Source: Flaccisagitta enflata (Eukaryota > Chaetognatha > Sagittoidea > Aphragmophora). Taken from it: DNA of 64,000 nt. The stretch lies in the NCBI GenBank assembly GCA_965153355.1, contig OZ231128.1:9610001-9674000 (forward strand), read 5' to 3'. The translations under genes were made by a program, and so were the position numbers. Below are positions 54,967 through 64,000 of the stretch, piece by piece; positions within the stretch are counted from its first letter, which is position 1, and each line of letters opens with the position of its first letter. A model generated the notes under the pieces. That model saw only the letters and a list, made by a program, of their open reading frames with translations. It made no database searches and had not been told where the DNA came from.

Positions 54967-55071
54967 GGAAGTGGATCATCTACGCTGCCGTTTCCCGACC
55001 ACTCAGATCACGCAAATGCCTCCAATTCTAAACTCAAGTTCCAAGGAGTATTTCCCATCACAGAAGTTCAG
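54967..55071 (+). CDS. TIAM/sif: TIAM/still life-type Rac GEF: second exon of the C-terminal PH domain
   Basis: The acceptor is TCCTTTTAG and the donor is CAG|GTACTA; length 105 nt, phase 0. It encodes GSGSSTLPFPDHSDHANASN, then SKLKFQGVFPITEVQ. The last segment matches the F----IP--EVQVR strand of TIAM/Sif PH domains. The serine-rich loop before it is lineage-variable. The next exon (VR...) was not found in the remaining 9 kb. Confidence 0.85.
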
Positions 55072-55098
55072 GTACTAATTTCTATTTGCTGTCTTTTT

Positions 55099-55300
55099 AG
55101 TTACGGACACGCAACTCTATGAGAAGCTTTGTCCGTCCGTCCGTCCGTCCGTCCGTCCGTCCATCCGTCCGTCCGTCCGTCCATCCGTCTGTCCATCCGT
55201 CCGTTCGTTGGTCCGTAAGAACAAGTCGAAAAGTGGGAAAATGCGCAGTTCCGCCCCTGCCCATCCGTTCGCAACTGGTGGCCGTGTATCCGGCCTTGTT
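55099..55300 (-). mobile_element. Family A (GTTGCG subfamily) 28 bases after the TIAM PH exon
   Basis: AGTTACGGACACGCAACTCT hairpin, GAAGCTTTGTCCGTCC, about 60 bases of GTCC core, CCGTTCGCAACTGGTGGCCG, TGTATCCGGCCTTG. Confidence 0.85.
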
Positions 55301-55400
55301 TTCAAATTGATGTTACAAGAAGTATTTTCTAATCAAATGCTTTGGCCACCAGTTCAAAGAGAGTTTCCTCATTACAAAAGTTCAGATACATAATCAATTT

Positions 55401-56586
55401 ACCATACAAATCTTGTTTCTTCATGTACTACCTGAGAAAAAAGTTTTTCGACACCTTTTAACAAGGAAGCTATAGAATTTTTCAAAAAAACCAATTCATC
55501 TACAGAAGAATCAATACAAGGTGTAAATTCCCCTAAAACTGTAGCACCTGCGGGGTCCCCCCTTACAGATCAAACTGTAGCTACTATCTAGAACAAAAGT
55601 ATATCGGCAAGATCATTATCAGACTGTTAATTCATCAAATGAATTAGAAAAACCATAATTTGATCTTTGAGATTCTTTGTATATATCTTGTGAGCAACAA
55701 TCACGGCCTAAATTATCTTCATATGCTCTTGAAGAGATATTTTGAGAAAGGATGACTGATCTTCCCTCACACCTTCAAAGCAGAATTTTTTTATCCATAT
55801 CCAAACAATGCTCGATACCTTCTCCATAGCTGCTTACTCACCAACCATCTGATCTATAACCAAGTTTGGAGTGACCATGGAAATGACAAAACGATCCTAT
55901 GGCATCAGTGTAGCAGCCTTAAAGTTGGACAACAACCTTAAACTAACAAAAAAAATAACACTTGGCCAACTACCAAAAGCAACAAGAAATAAATTATAAT
56001 TTTTCAGCCATTTTCAATTGAAGTGGCATTCTTGTTTTGCCCGTCATTTCTAAACAAATCAAGCTACAAAAACGCGGTTGGTGGCACTAGATCAGAAATT
56101 CGATGTAGTTTCAGAATCTCACTAATTTTTATATGATTTTTTTATTTCTAGCAGAGATATGACCTAAAACGCTCGCCGATATATATATGTTCTAGATAGT
56201 ATAAATAGTTTGTATTGGATTGCAAATTATAGCTTAAGACCATACAATTGGTGCCACCAAGGGGATATTGAAATTTTAACTCGTACTTGTACTATATGAA
56301 AATCTTCAATATGAGACCATTCTGGTCTGCGTAGCTCAAACCATTTAGAAAGAGCAAGAAAATTTGGAAAGATCTATGAGAGAATTCAAAGTCCCTTTAA
56401 TTTAGGGTATCTCACTCTCTGGATAAGCTAGAAACTTTTTTAAAAAACGAAATAATTTATGCAAAAAAAAAAAAAAAAAAAAATAGTAAAAATTTTGACC
56501 AGTATGCTCAATTCATCAAAAATAGTTTTATGTTGAATAAGTCTGTTAAAGAATAAAAGGTTACAAATTCATTTCTTTGACATGTA
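55401..56586. other. No exon recognised
   Basis: AT-rich sequence; poly-A at 56464-56484. The next TIAM PH exon would be expected downstream of 55071 but was not seen. Confidence 0.4.
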
Positions 56587-57229
56587 ACGGGTGGTCAAAA
56601 AAAAAGTGACTTTTTCATTTTCTCATATCTTTTGTAAAAAAATGTTTAGGATAAAATTTTTTTTTTTTGCCAATAAGATATAATGCAGGAGAATTTTTTC
56701 TATTATTATGATTTTTTCACATTTTGTGTACATGTCAAATTATTAACAAAAAACTGATTTTAATTTTGGACCACCTTGATTTTTACATCAAAAATTTTCT
56801 TCTAAAAAATTGAAATCTTTTTATAGATTCACTATCTATAGTTAAGGACGACTCAAAAACTAATAAAAAACCGGAGAAAAATTATAACAATACAAACATA
56901 TACAAAAAAAAAAGATACTTCTAAAAAACATCAATTTCTTTTCTACTCAAATCTCTTAAACCAAAGCTTGGAGGCTTATAAATAATTGTATTTATTTCAG
57001 ACAGGACCTAATAAACATGATTGTTTCTTAAAAACCATTGATTATCTATGTTATAACTGATTTATACAAACATTTCATTTTTTATTTATATGCATATTTC
57101 TTTACAAAACCGAAAAAAATTAAATTTTTTCATATATTTTATTTCATTTTCAAAATACTTAGTCATAAAAAAATTTTCAAACTTATTGGAAAAAATTCTA
57201 GCTTAGTCACTTTTTTTTTGACCACCCGT
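56587..57229. mobile_element. 643-bp TIR element, TA target duplication
   Basis: TA|ACGGGTGGTCAAAAAAAA...GTGAC and its inverse followed by TA: 24-base TIRs of mariner-like type. The interior is AT-rich and non-coding. Confidence 0.85.
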
Positions 57230-57355
57230 TACCTGAGGCTATATATATGAATAAGCTAACATAATATATCAACACCATCAATACCATGATCTTATTCCTT
57301 TTTCCCAATCTTATCGATATGAATTGTAAGCTACAAATATTAGTTATGACACACA

Positions 57356-57619
57356 GTGGAACCATTAACGGACAAAGACAATTTAGAGTGTGCAGACCCC
57401 AGACTGGTCAAAAAAGGTCCCACAGCATATGGTGAACATCAAACACCCGTTGACAAATTAATCCAAAGGCAAAAAATTGATTACATGACCCTTTTGTATG
57501 ACTGCGAATGTTCCAAACTTGAGTTTCTCAGATACAATTTTTCTTTCTATCTACGTAGGATTCATAGAGGCCTCATGGTCCAATTAGGGGCTGGCTGTAA
57601 AATCATAGTTAGGGTATAG
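57356..57619 (+). other. 87-codon open frame in left arm of the inverted repeat
   Basis: The frame reads EPLTDKDNLECADPRLVKKG and QIDYMTL-like segments up to a TAG. The right arm has the same frame (63155-62892, minus) with about nine amino-acid differences and no stop. No family recognised. Retained openness may be chance given short divergence. Confidence 0.4.
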
Positions 57620-57748
57620 TTAGATGAAGCCCCCAAGCTCCTTGGTTGGCTTTCTGGAGGCCCCCCGAGTGACTCGCCTCTGTACAGCTGGGAAGAAAGG
57701 CCAAAAGTAGCCAAAAATGACATAAATACTTAAAAATTCGATTTTTTT

Positions 57749-57945
57749 AGTCGCGTGCTACGCGCCTCTACACCCCGCTTTGTCCGTCCGTCCGTCCGTC
57801 GGTCCGTCCGTCCGTCCGTCACACTTTACTTTTTTTGGGTTTTTGCGTTCTTTGGCCTCACTGCTCCTGCCCAAATGATGAAGTGACCTCAAATATGGCC
57901 CCTGCCTACCCGCACGCGACTGGGGTAGCCGTGTATCCGGCCTTG
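57749..57945 (-). mobile_element. Family A insertion in left arm
   Basis: AGTCGCGTGCTACGCGCCTC, GTCC/GTCG core, CCGCACGCGACTGGGGTAGC, CGTGTATCCGGCCTTG. The matching place in the right arm (62750-62775) is uninterrupted, so it is an empty site. Confidence 0.88.
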
Positions 57946-58436
57946 TTTTTGTTAATTTGAATTAAAAAAGATGAACTTCTTTCTGATTTACTCTGTTACA
58001 ACCTGTGGAATTGGGATATGCTGAAAAACGACCAGTGGAAGCCATGGGGGGCCTCTAAGGACCCCAAAATAGCAAAAAATTGGCCAAAAATGACTCATTT
58101 TAGGCAATGTAAAGAAAAAAAGAAAAATAATGAAATTTTTTTATAAAAACATCTATTCATGCAAAAAATATAGTCTGTGAAGTACAGGAGATTAGAAACC
58201 GTAAAAAAAATTTGACCCTCATAGCCTTATTAGGCCAAAAACAGGTAAAAAATAGTCATAATTGGCACAAAATGAAAAAAAACTTCAAAACTCAATTTCT
58301 TTTGTTAATTTGATTTTAAAAAACAAAACTTCTCTCTTGTTCACTCAGTCATAACTCCAAGATGTGGGTGATGCTTGAAAAATACCAGTGGATGCCATAG
58401 GGGGCCTCTAAGGACCCCAAAATGGCCAAACCAGGT

Positions 58437-59395
58437 TGCCCAAAGGCAATATGTGGTCAGCGATACCTGTTGCCCTGCTTAGCATGATGGGGAATTGGGG
58501 TGAGAGGAAGCAGGGCAGCAGCCCCAAAGGGGAGAAAGTCCTGAAGAACACAGGGGACTTTCATTCATGTTTCCGTCCATCCTTGTCCCCTAGGCCCTCT
58601 CAGGCCTGACATTTACCACCCACTCAGGCCTGAAATCCGCCCTCTCAGACCATGAATCTGAAAGGGAAGATTCAAGGCCTGAGAGGGCGGATTTCAGACC
58701 TAAGAGAGCAGATCTAAGGTCTGAGAGGACAGATAAAAGGCATGAGTGGATAACAGGTCGCCCAGGGGCAATATGTGGTCAGTGATACCCATTACCCTGC
58801 TTTGTATGGTTGTGAATTGGAGTGAGGGGAAGCAGGGCAGCGGCCTCGAAGGGGACAAAGTCCTGTAGAATACTTATAAGGGACTTTTGTTTGTGTGTCC
58901 ATCCTTCTGTCTGCCCCCCCAGTTCCCCTCAGGCCTGAAATCTGCCCTCTCAGGGCTGAAATCTACCCTCTCAGGCCTGAAATCTGCCCTCTCATGCAGA
59001 TTCAAGGCCTGAGAAAGCAGATTCAGGGCCCGAGAGGGCAAATTTCAGGTCTGAGAGAGTAGATTTCAGCCCTGAGACAGCAGATTTCGGGCCCAAGATG
59101 GCCTGGGGGGGGGGGACAAATGAACGAATGCACGAACGCACAAACAATAGTCCCGTGTTCTACACGACTTTGTCCCCTTCAAGCCGCTGCCCAAAAGGCA
59201 AGAGGACAGATTTTAGGCTTTAGATGGTAGATTCATGGCCTGAGAGGATAGATTTCAGGCCTAAGAGGCTAGATTTCAGGCCTTAGAGGGCAGACTTTAG
59301 GCCTGAATAGGCCTAGGGGGGGAATGAATGGACAAACAAAAATCCCCCTGTAATCTACAGGACTTTGTCCCCTTTGGGGCTGCTGCCCAAAACCA
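58437..59395. mobile_element. Family B repeats, copies 5 (clustered)
   Basis: Two left arms (GGCAATATGTGGTCAGCGAT; AGCAGGGCAGCAGCCCC and AGCAGGGCAGCGGCCTC) with GGCCTGAAATCTGCCCTCTC cores and right arms ending CTTCAAGCCGCTGCCC and TTTGGGGCTGCTGCCC. Confidence 0.8.
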
Positions 59396-59439
59396 ATGCC
59401 ACTGCCAATCTGACTCATTTCAGGCATTGTCAAGAAATG

Positions 59440-60475
59440 AATGACAGGTCGCCAAAGGGCAATATGTGGTCAGCGATACTAATTTCCCTGCTTTGCGTGA
59501 TTATGAAATAGACTGAGGGGAAGCAGGGCAGCGGCCTCAAAGGGGATGAAGTCCTATAGAAAACAGGGGGATTTTTGTTCGTCCATCCATCTGTCCTTCT
59601 GTCTGTTTGTCCCCTGAAGGCCCTATCCAGGCCTGAAATCTGCCCTCTCAGGCCTGAAATCTACCCTCTCAGGCCTGAAATCTATCCTCTCAGGCCTGAA
59701 ATCTGCCCTCTCAGGCCTGAAATCTGCCTGAGAAATTGAATTTTAGGCCTGAAGGCCGAAGAAGGTGGATGGATGGAAGGATATTGGATGGACAAGCAAA
59801 ACTCCCTCCGTGTTCTAGAGGACTTTGTCCTTTTTAGACAGTGGCCCCAAAGGGGCCGATGTCCTATGCTGACACAGGGGTGGACCATTACGTACGTCTG
59901 TCCATGTCAATCCCCCAGGCCCCTCTCGGGCCCCAAATTAGCCCTCTCAAGCCCAAAATCAGCCCTCAGGCACAAATCAGTCTCTGGGGCCCAAGGTGGC
60001 TCCCTCCTGAGGCCCCTTTCAGGCCCCAAAATAGCCCTCTCAAGCCCAAAATCAGCCGACTCAGGCCAAAAACAGTCCTCTGAGGCACAAAATTAGCTCC
60101 CCCCCCGGCCCCTCTCAGGCCCCAAATTAGTCCTCTCAAGCCCAAAATCAGCCCACTTGGCCAAAAATCAGTGGTTTGAGGCCTAAAATTAGCTCTTCAA
60201 GGCCGCTAAATCAGCCTTGTCAGGACAGACATGCGTAATGGTTCACCCCTGTGTCCTACAGGACATCGGCCCTTGGGCAGCTGCCCTGCTCTCACACCAC
60301 TTCTTCAGCTATCACTCCAAGCAGGGCATAAAGTACCGCTGACCATGTGCAATCCTTGGATGACTTGTTGGGGCCGCTGCCCTGCTTCCTCCCTCATTCC
60401 AATTCACAATCATGCTAAGCAGGGCAACGGGTGTCGCTGACCACATATTGCCCTTGGGCAACCTGCTTGTTATTC
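59440..60475. mobile_element. Family B repeats, copies 6 (nested pair)
   Basis: The outer copy runs from GGTCGCCAAAGGGCAATATG to CACATATTGCCCTTGGGCAA. A CAGTGGCCCCAAAGGGGCCG...CCTGTGTCCTACAGGACATC copy is nested inside it. Cores are GGCCTGAAATC and GGCCCCAAATTAGCCCTCTC units. Confidence 0.8.
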
Positions 60476-61040
60476 CCGGATGAAGTGCGGCAAAAAAAAT
60501 TCAACAGGTTTAAGGCAGCATATGATAAGTGGAAGGGAGGAACCCCTGATGGAGGACGTTGTGGAAAAAAAACAAGTGAAAAAAAAACTTCTGTACAAAT
60601 ATCGGAGCTCAAAACAAGGCCCCCGCAATGCAAATGGGAGTTTGCCAAGGGGCGCTTACACCTTACCTTACCTTATGCTGCTTGTACTCTTCAATGACTA
60701 TAAATAGGATATGTATTCAATGGTTGGACACAATTTTTTTCTCCTCAAATAAGTCATTTTTGGACCATTTATGGTTTTTTAGGGTCTTTGGCGGCCCTTT
60801 GTGACAAGCCTGGTTCAGCCTAGCCTTCATCTATGAATTTGTGCTGAGTGATTCTGAAAAAAATATTCATTTTTTGGTGAAAAAAAAACCAAAGTTTTGA
60901 GTTTTTAAGCAAAAGAGCTCATTTTGGCCTAGTTACAGGCCTGATTTTAGAGCGAGCCTGCGGGTCCGATGCTCTCTATTTTGCTTTCGGGCTCTCATGT
61001 TCTGCTAGCTCTCATTTTGAGCTCGTTTTGAGTCTTTTTT
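60476..61040. other. No gene recognised
   Basis: A frame at 60480-60700 (DEVRQKKFNRFKAAYDKWKG) is short, begins in repeat DNA and matches nothing recognised. Confidence 0.35.
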
Positions 61041-61045
61041 GGGCA

Positions 61046-61545
61046 TAATGCCCTGTGGAACACAGAGGGGAATTTCCAGATGTCTTTCCTTCCATCCTCC
61101 CGCCTGTCCTCCCGTCCCCGTCCTTCCTCCCCCTGTTGGCTACCAAGTCATCAAATTTGCCCTCCCAGCCCTCAATGTCTTCCCGTCCTTCCTCCCCCCT
61201 GTCATCAAATTTGCCCTCCCAGCCCTCAACTTAGCCCTCCAGGCCTCAAATCTGCCCTCCAGGCCTTCAATTAGCCCTCCAGGCACCAAATCAGCCCTCC
61301 ATGGCTCAAATTTGCCTTGCAAACTCCTCTCCAAGCCTTAGTTTTGCCTTGTAGCCTTCAAATATGCCTTCAGTGGCCTAAATCAGTCATCTAAGGCCTG
61401 AAATGTGCTCCCTCAGGGCATCTGGAAATTCCCCCCTATGACCTTTGGGGTCGCTGCCCTGCTCTCCCTCCACTTCGTCACTGGGTCACTCCCAGCAGGG
61501 CATTGGGTACTTCTGACCATGTGCGATCCTTGGATGACCAGTTAT
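61046..61545. mobile_element. Family B foldback repeat, copy 7
   Basis: CATAATGCCCTGTGGAACAC left part, GCCCTCCAGGCCTCAAATCT core, and right part GGTCGCTGCCCTGCTCTCCC to CCATGTGCGATCCTTGGATG. Confidence 0.75.
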
Positions 61546-62467
61546 ATTTATTCACAAACTAGATCATTAAATAGTGGTTGTTATAAAATCACATCATATA
61601 ATCAGTAGCTGCTATTACAAATCTAGGTTTGAATGATCATAGAATTTGGTATTATACTTTTACCGGGCTCATGGTTTTCCTCTTGGGCTCTGTAAAATTG
61701 TGGGGAGCGAGCCTGACTGGCTTAGTAGAAACAACCCACTAAAATCAAGCCTGCCCATTTATGACCCATTTTCAAGGGCCTTCAGAGCCCTAAACAACCT
61801 GGAGTGCCCCAATAATGGCGGCCCCCAACCCCCACTTACACTTACACTTGCTTATAATGAGATGGATGATTCATTGAGAAAATTCTCTTTAAACTTCATT
61901 ATGGTCTTTTTGAGCAAATTATGGCTATTTCTGACCTGATATGGCTATGAGGGTCAAATTGTTTTGCTGTTTCCATTCTCTTGCACTTTACAGAGACGAT
62001 ATCTTTGCATGAAATATCTTTGCATGAATTGATGTTTTGATAAAAAATTTCAATATTATTCTTTATTTCTTAACATTGCTTAAAATGAGTAAGTTTTTGT
62101 CCTTTTTTTGGCCATTTTGGGGTCCTTAGAAGCCCCCTATGGCATCCATTGTCCTTTTCAAGCATTGCCCACATCTTTGAGTTATAACTGAGTGAACTGG
62201 ATAGAAGCTTTGGTTTTCCTAATCAAATAAACAAAAAAAATTCAATTTTGAAACTCTTTTTCTCATTTTGAGCAAATAATGTCTATTCTTGACCTATTTT
62301 TGGCCTGATATGCCTGTGAGGGTCAAATTTTTTTGCGGTTTCTGATCTCTTGTAATTCACTGAGACTACATCTTTGCTTAAATAGAGATATTGATAAAAA
62401 AAGTTTCATTATTTTTCTTCAATATTTTGATATTGTCACAAAATGAGGTCTTTTCTTGACCTTTTTG

Positions 62468-62632
62468 GTTGCGGACACGCAACTCTATAAGCGGTTTATC
62501 CGTCCGTCAGTCCACGTCGGTCTGTCCACGTCCCGGTCCGTTGGTCACATGTCATCGAGTCGAAAAGTGGGAAAACACGCATTTCGCCCCTGCCCACCCG
62601 TCCCCAACTGATGGCCGTGTATCCGGCCTTGT
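62468..62632 (-). mobile_element. Family A insertion in right arm (GTTGCGGAC subfamily)
   Basis: GTTGCGGACACGCAAC hairpin, TCTATAAGCGGTTTATCCGT, GTCC core, CCCCAACTGATGGCCGTGTA, TCCGGCCTTG. The corresponding left-arm position near 58070 lacks it. Confidence 0.85.
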
Positions 62633-63160
62633 TTTAACCAGTTTGGGGTCCTCAGAGACCCCCCACGGCTTCCACTGGTCGTTTTTCAGCAAAACCCAAT
62701 TTCATGAATTATAATTGAGGAAACTAAAAACATGTTTTTGTTTTTCTAATCAAATTAACTAAAAAAATTGAATTTTGAAGCATTTATGTCACTTTTGGCC
62801 ATTTTTGGCTTTTTTTGCCATCTTTACAGAGGCCAAGTCACTAGTTGGGGCCTCTGGGAAGCCAACAAAAGAGCTCGGGGACTTCATCTTATTATACTCC
62901 AACTATGATTTCACAGCCAGCCCCTAATTGGACCATGAGGCCTCTATGAATCCTACGTAGATAGAAAGAAAAATGGTATCTGAGAAACTCAAGTTTGGGA
63001 CATTCACAGTCATACAAAAGGGTCATGTAATTAATTTTTTGCCTTTGGATTAATTTGTCAACGGGTGTTTGATGTTCACCACATGCTGTGGGACCTTTTT
63101 TGACCAGTCTGGGGTCTGCACACTCAAAATTGTCTTTGTCCGTTAATCGTTCCACTGTGC

Positions 63161-63304
<144 letters not shown>

Positions 63305-64000
63305 GCATGTTTTAATCAACATGAATTGTAAGCGTCATGGGGCAATTTTTCATGGGAAGAAAGAAAAAAAAAGAAGGAAAGAATGTAGCAAGGAAAGTAA
63401 AAAAAAGAATATGGAAAAGACAAAAATTGATACAAGTTATTGCAAAGGAATGACGATTTTTAGGGAGTAGGGTAGGGGATATCTGAGCCGTTAACACAAA
63501 AAATAAGTAATCTAACCAACCGGCGATCAGACTAACAAATTGACGGACGAACCAATCAAATTGTGACTCCAGACTGTCGCGTGCACAAGACCAAAAGAAA
63601 TGAGTGGAAGTAAAACGTAGAATTAATGGAGAAAAAAGATTGATAGAGGAATCGGGCAAGAGTGGTGGATGAGGATGGGGAGGAGGAAGAGCAGGAGGTG
63701 GAGGAAAGGAGGAAGAGGATGAAGAAGAGAAGAAGCCTGGTAAAAAGCTCTATAAAACATTTATGGGGAAATAAATGGATTAGAAAATTGTCGTGGTTGT
63801 TAGAAATAAGATATTACAGCAAAAAGAGAGAGAGAGAAAAAAAAATATATGAAGGAGCCAATGTGAATTTATGAAAATTTCAGTCTGTTCTCGTTTTTCT
63901 TTTTGAAACACAGCTTTTAGAATTTCACAGTTTAGTCATGGCTAGAAAAGCAGTGGGCACAGGAAAGGGGACAATTCATTGGAGAATGACTGTGGGCTGT
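63305..64000. other. No gene recognised; decayed family A fragment
   Basis: AACCAACCGGCGATCAGACT and CAGACTGTCGCGTGCAC (63515-63590) are a worn family A 3' part. The rest is purine-rich (AGGAGG, AAGAAG) without a convincing exon up to the window end. Confidence 0.4.

Larger units (their letters stand above)
57352..63159. mobile_element. 5.8-kb inverted-repeat structure (arms ~1.1 kb)
   Basis: The ends are CACAGTGGAAC(C/G)ATTAAC and the inverse. Arms 57352-58440 and about 62060-63159 align along their length, including GGGGCCTCTAAGGACCCC and its inverse. The central 3.5 kb is family B DNA. Each arm carries one family A insertion at a different place. Target duplications were not resolved; the right end borders (GA)n. 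Confidence 0.75.

Noticed and set aside
60431-60707. Lysine-rich open frame as a possible exon
   Set aside because: It begins inside family B DNA, has no recognisable domain, and overlapping frames are equally open.

Overview
The window looks like intergenic and intronic DNA from a repeat-rich animal nuclear genome. It has GT-AG introns, heavy simple-sequence DNA, many terminal-inverted-repeat (TIR) elements and two split animal genes. The phylum cannot be fixed from sequence alone. Degenerate TTAGGG arrays, (ACNG)n-cored repeats and defensin/clip-like cysteine domains would fit an aquatic invertebrate, but that is inference.

Gene 1 (minus strand, 26981 down to 20915) can be assembled as ten exons with matching intron phases and an uninterrupted reading frame of about 436 codons. 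It encodes a secreted S1A (chymotrypsin-fold) protease. The order is signal peptide, two short six-cysteine domains spaced like beta-defensin/clip domains, a Cys-Gly linker, an Arg|Val-Ile-Gly-Gly activation site, and a complete His/Asp/Ser triad. A poly-Asp microsatellite lies inside the catalytic domain. Intron 9 holds three decayed tandem copies of the terminal exon. Introns also carry (TTG)n, (CA)n, a Tc1-like transposase relic and a foldback element.

Gene 2 (plus strand, 50.58-55.07 kb) is an internal part of a TIAM/still life-type Rac guanine-nucleotide exchange factor: one exon from the DH domain and two from the following PH domain. The rest of the gene was not found.

Most of the remainder is repeats. 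Family A (more than 30 copies) has a GGCCGGATACACGG-type 5' end, a (ACNG)n core and a 3' hairpin next to CTAA. The hairpin stem and a 5' subterminal partner co-vary between subfamilies, which suggests non-autonomous Helentron/HINE-like rolling-circle elements. Family B is a foldback element with ~100 bp arms (GCAGCGGCCCCAAAGGGCC...) around a GGCCTGAAATC-type minisatellite. Well-delimited TIR elements lie at 516-1089, 5633-7747, 34608-35120, 35662-36276, 39859-40474, 47218-49932 (hAT-like, 8-bp target duplication) and 56587-57229. A 5.8-kb inverted repeat spans 57352-63159. Large minisatellites occupy 1.1-1.8, 2.7-3.2, 3.35-3.92, 13.3-14.4, 14.5-15.1, 17.0-17.45, 38.0-39.5 and 43.3-45.9 kb. Nested insertions give a partial relative order of events.
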